Shown one piece after another: positions 5,506-6,312 of a DNA stretch of 6,312 bases (within the stretch, counting starts at the first letter, position 1; each line of letters opens with the position of its first letter). Position numbers and translations under genes: made by a program. The notes under the pieces were generated by a model that was not told the origin of the DNA, made no database searches, and saw only the letters and a list, made by a program, of their open reading frames with translations. The stretch lies in assembly GCA_026225435.1 (NCBI GenBank), contig JAMFST010001366.1, forward strand, positions 1-6,312. The letters run 5' to 3'. The stretch comes from Labilithrix luteola. GTDB lineage: Bacteria; Myxococcota_A; Polyangia; Polyangiales; Polyangiaceae.

Positions 5506-6312
5506 CGGCACTTGCCACGCCGGCGCGCCCGCGGACGACGACGGCCCCCTCTTCGCTCTGGAGCGAGCATGGCGAGGCGCTGACGACGCTTCTGTGTGCG
5601 GCCTTCGTCCTCCTCGGATGGCTCGTCGCCTACCGGGATGCTCCGCGCTGGGTGAGCGCCGGGCTGTTCCTCGTCGCCTACGCTGTCGGGGGTTATCGCC
5701 AGGCGATAGAGGGGGTTCTCCTCCTGATCCGCGAGCGCGAGCTCGACGTCGACCTCCTGATGGTCGTCGCTGCCATCGGCGCAGCGGCCATCGGGTTCTG
5801 GTCGGACGGCGCGCTCCTCATCTTCATCTTCGCCCTCAGCGGCACGCTCGAGGGATACGCGAGCGCGCGGACCAAGCGCGACATCGAGGCGCTGGTCGCG
5901 CTCCACCCGGAGCACGCGGTGGTGCTGCGCAACGGAGACGAAGTAACCGTCGAGGCTGCGTCCCTCCAGGTCGGTGACGAGATCGTCGTGCGGCCCGGCG
6001 AACGCATCGCCGCCGACGGCGAGGTCACCGCGGGCGCCTCGGCGGTGAACCAGGCGACCATCACCGGCGAGTCCATTCCGGTCGACAAGGTGGCCGGCGA
6101 CTGCGTGTTCGCCGGGACGGTGAATGGCTCCGGCGCGCTACGGATCCGCGTCACGCGCGAGGCGAGCGACACGGTGCTCGCGCGCATCATCGTCCTGGTG
6201 CGGAACGCCGAGGAGCGGCGCCCGCCGGCGCAGCTCTTCATCGAGCGCTTCGAGAAGCACTACGCCAAGGTGGTCGTCGCCGGCGCTCTGGTGCTGGCGA
6301 TCCTCCCGCCGC
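5502..6312 (+). CDS. P1B-type heavy-metal-translocating ATPase, N-terminal 270 codons
   Basis: An inner-membrane pump that exports metal cations using ATP; the gene runs off the window. The start is GTG 5502 inside the preceding stop (GTGA). The N-terminus is short and has no CxxC heavy-metal-associated domain and no His-rich stretch. Hydrophobic helices lie at about 27-43, 49-65, 82-97 and 99-118 (GFWSDGALLIFIFALSG), followed by LEGYASARTKRDIEALV. The actuator domain, about 130-235, contains the phosphatase motif ATITGES (TGE at 188-190), preceded by VRPGERIAADGEV. A fifth membrane segment begins near 255. The CPx/SPC metal site, the DKTG phosphorylation loop and the nucleotide domain would lie beyond 6312. 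Family similarity is to Zn/Cd/Co exporters rather than Cu pumps. The missing N-terminal metal domain and the RcnR-like partner fit a divalent-cation (e.g. Co/Ni, P1B-4-like) exporter, but the metal cannot be settled here. Confidence 0.9.
   Translation, partial: MTALATPARPRTTTAPSSLWSEHGEALTTLLCAAFVLLGWLVAYRDAPRWVSAGLFLVAYAVGGYRQAIEGVLLLIRERELDVDLLMVVAAIGAAAIGFWSDGALLIFIFALSGTLEGYASARTKRDIEALVALHPEHAVVLRNGDEVTVEAASLQVGDEIVVRPGERIAADGEVTAGASAVNQATITGESIPVDKVAGDCVFAGTVNGSGALRIRVTREASDTVLARIIVLVRNAEERRPPAQLFIERFEKHYAKVVVAGALVLAILPP

Noticed and set aside
1..6312. CRISPR array, tRNA, rRNA or riboswitch
   Set aside because: I saw no regularly spaced repeats, no cloverleaf-like segment and no known riboswitch core; the only clear repeats are the IS ends and short operator dyads.

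Overview
This is a high-GC window with dense, short-spaced genes and strong third-position G/C bias. The gene content suggests a large-genome soil bacterium, possibly a myxobacterium-like lineage, but no marker in the window fixes the taxonomy. I see no rRNA, tRNA or CRISPR. No stretch longer than about 300 bases lacks a gene or a relic.

Left part (1-1366): the 5' portion of a small gene, resembling restriction-endonuclease-like hypothetical proteins, is cut off by a complete IS630-family insertion sequence. The element lies at 108-1299, has 21-bp imperfect inverted repeats (19/21 identical) and is flanked by the TA duplication typical of the family. Its transposase is intact on the minus strand and uses the duplicated TA as part of its own stop codon. 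The sequence right of the element does not continue the interrupted gene, so an adjacent deletion or recombination has probably occurred.

Middle (1382-3141): an intact 571-residue polytopic membrane protein of the GT-C glycosyltransferase type, related to the AftB/ZomB-like group. It probably transfers sugars from a lipid-linked donor outside the membrane. A 15-codon reading frame overlaps its stop codon and may be a gene remnant.

Right-middle (3136-5028): a class A flavoprotein monooxygenase gene on the minus strand is divergent from an intact LysR-type regulator. The monooxygenase is broken twice. It has a one-base frameshift at a short G run, and an internal deletion of roughly 100 codons that removes the second FAD-binding (GD) motif. 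The 68-bp intergenic gap contains small dyads that could be the LysR binding region.

Right end (5029-6312): a scrambled relic of a VOC/PhnB-like gene (start on the plus strand, an internal motif apparently inverted) sits before a metal-efflux operon. The operon consists of a CsoR-type operator, a CsoR/RcnR/FrmR-family repressor carrying the His-Cys-His-His ligand set of RcnR, and, overlapping it by four bases, the first 270 codons of a P1B-type heavy-metal ATPase that runs off the window. The repressor probably holds the operon off until metal (Ni/Co, or another cation) is in excess, and the ATPase then exports it.

I did not find a clearly new system. The most notable features are the density of broken genes (at least three in 6.3 kb), the inverted VOC relic, and the pairing of an RcnR-like sensor with an ATPase that lacks an N-terminal metal-binding domain.
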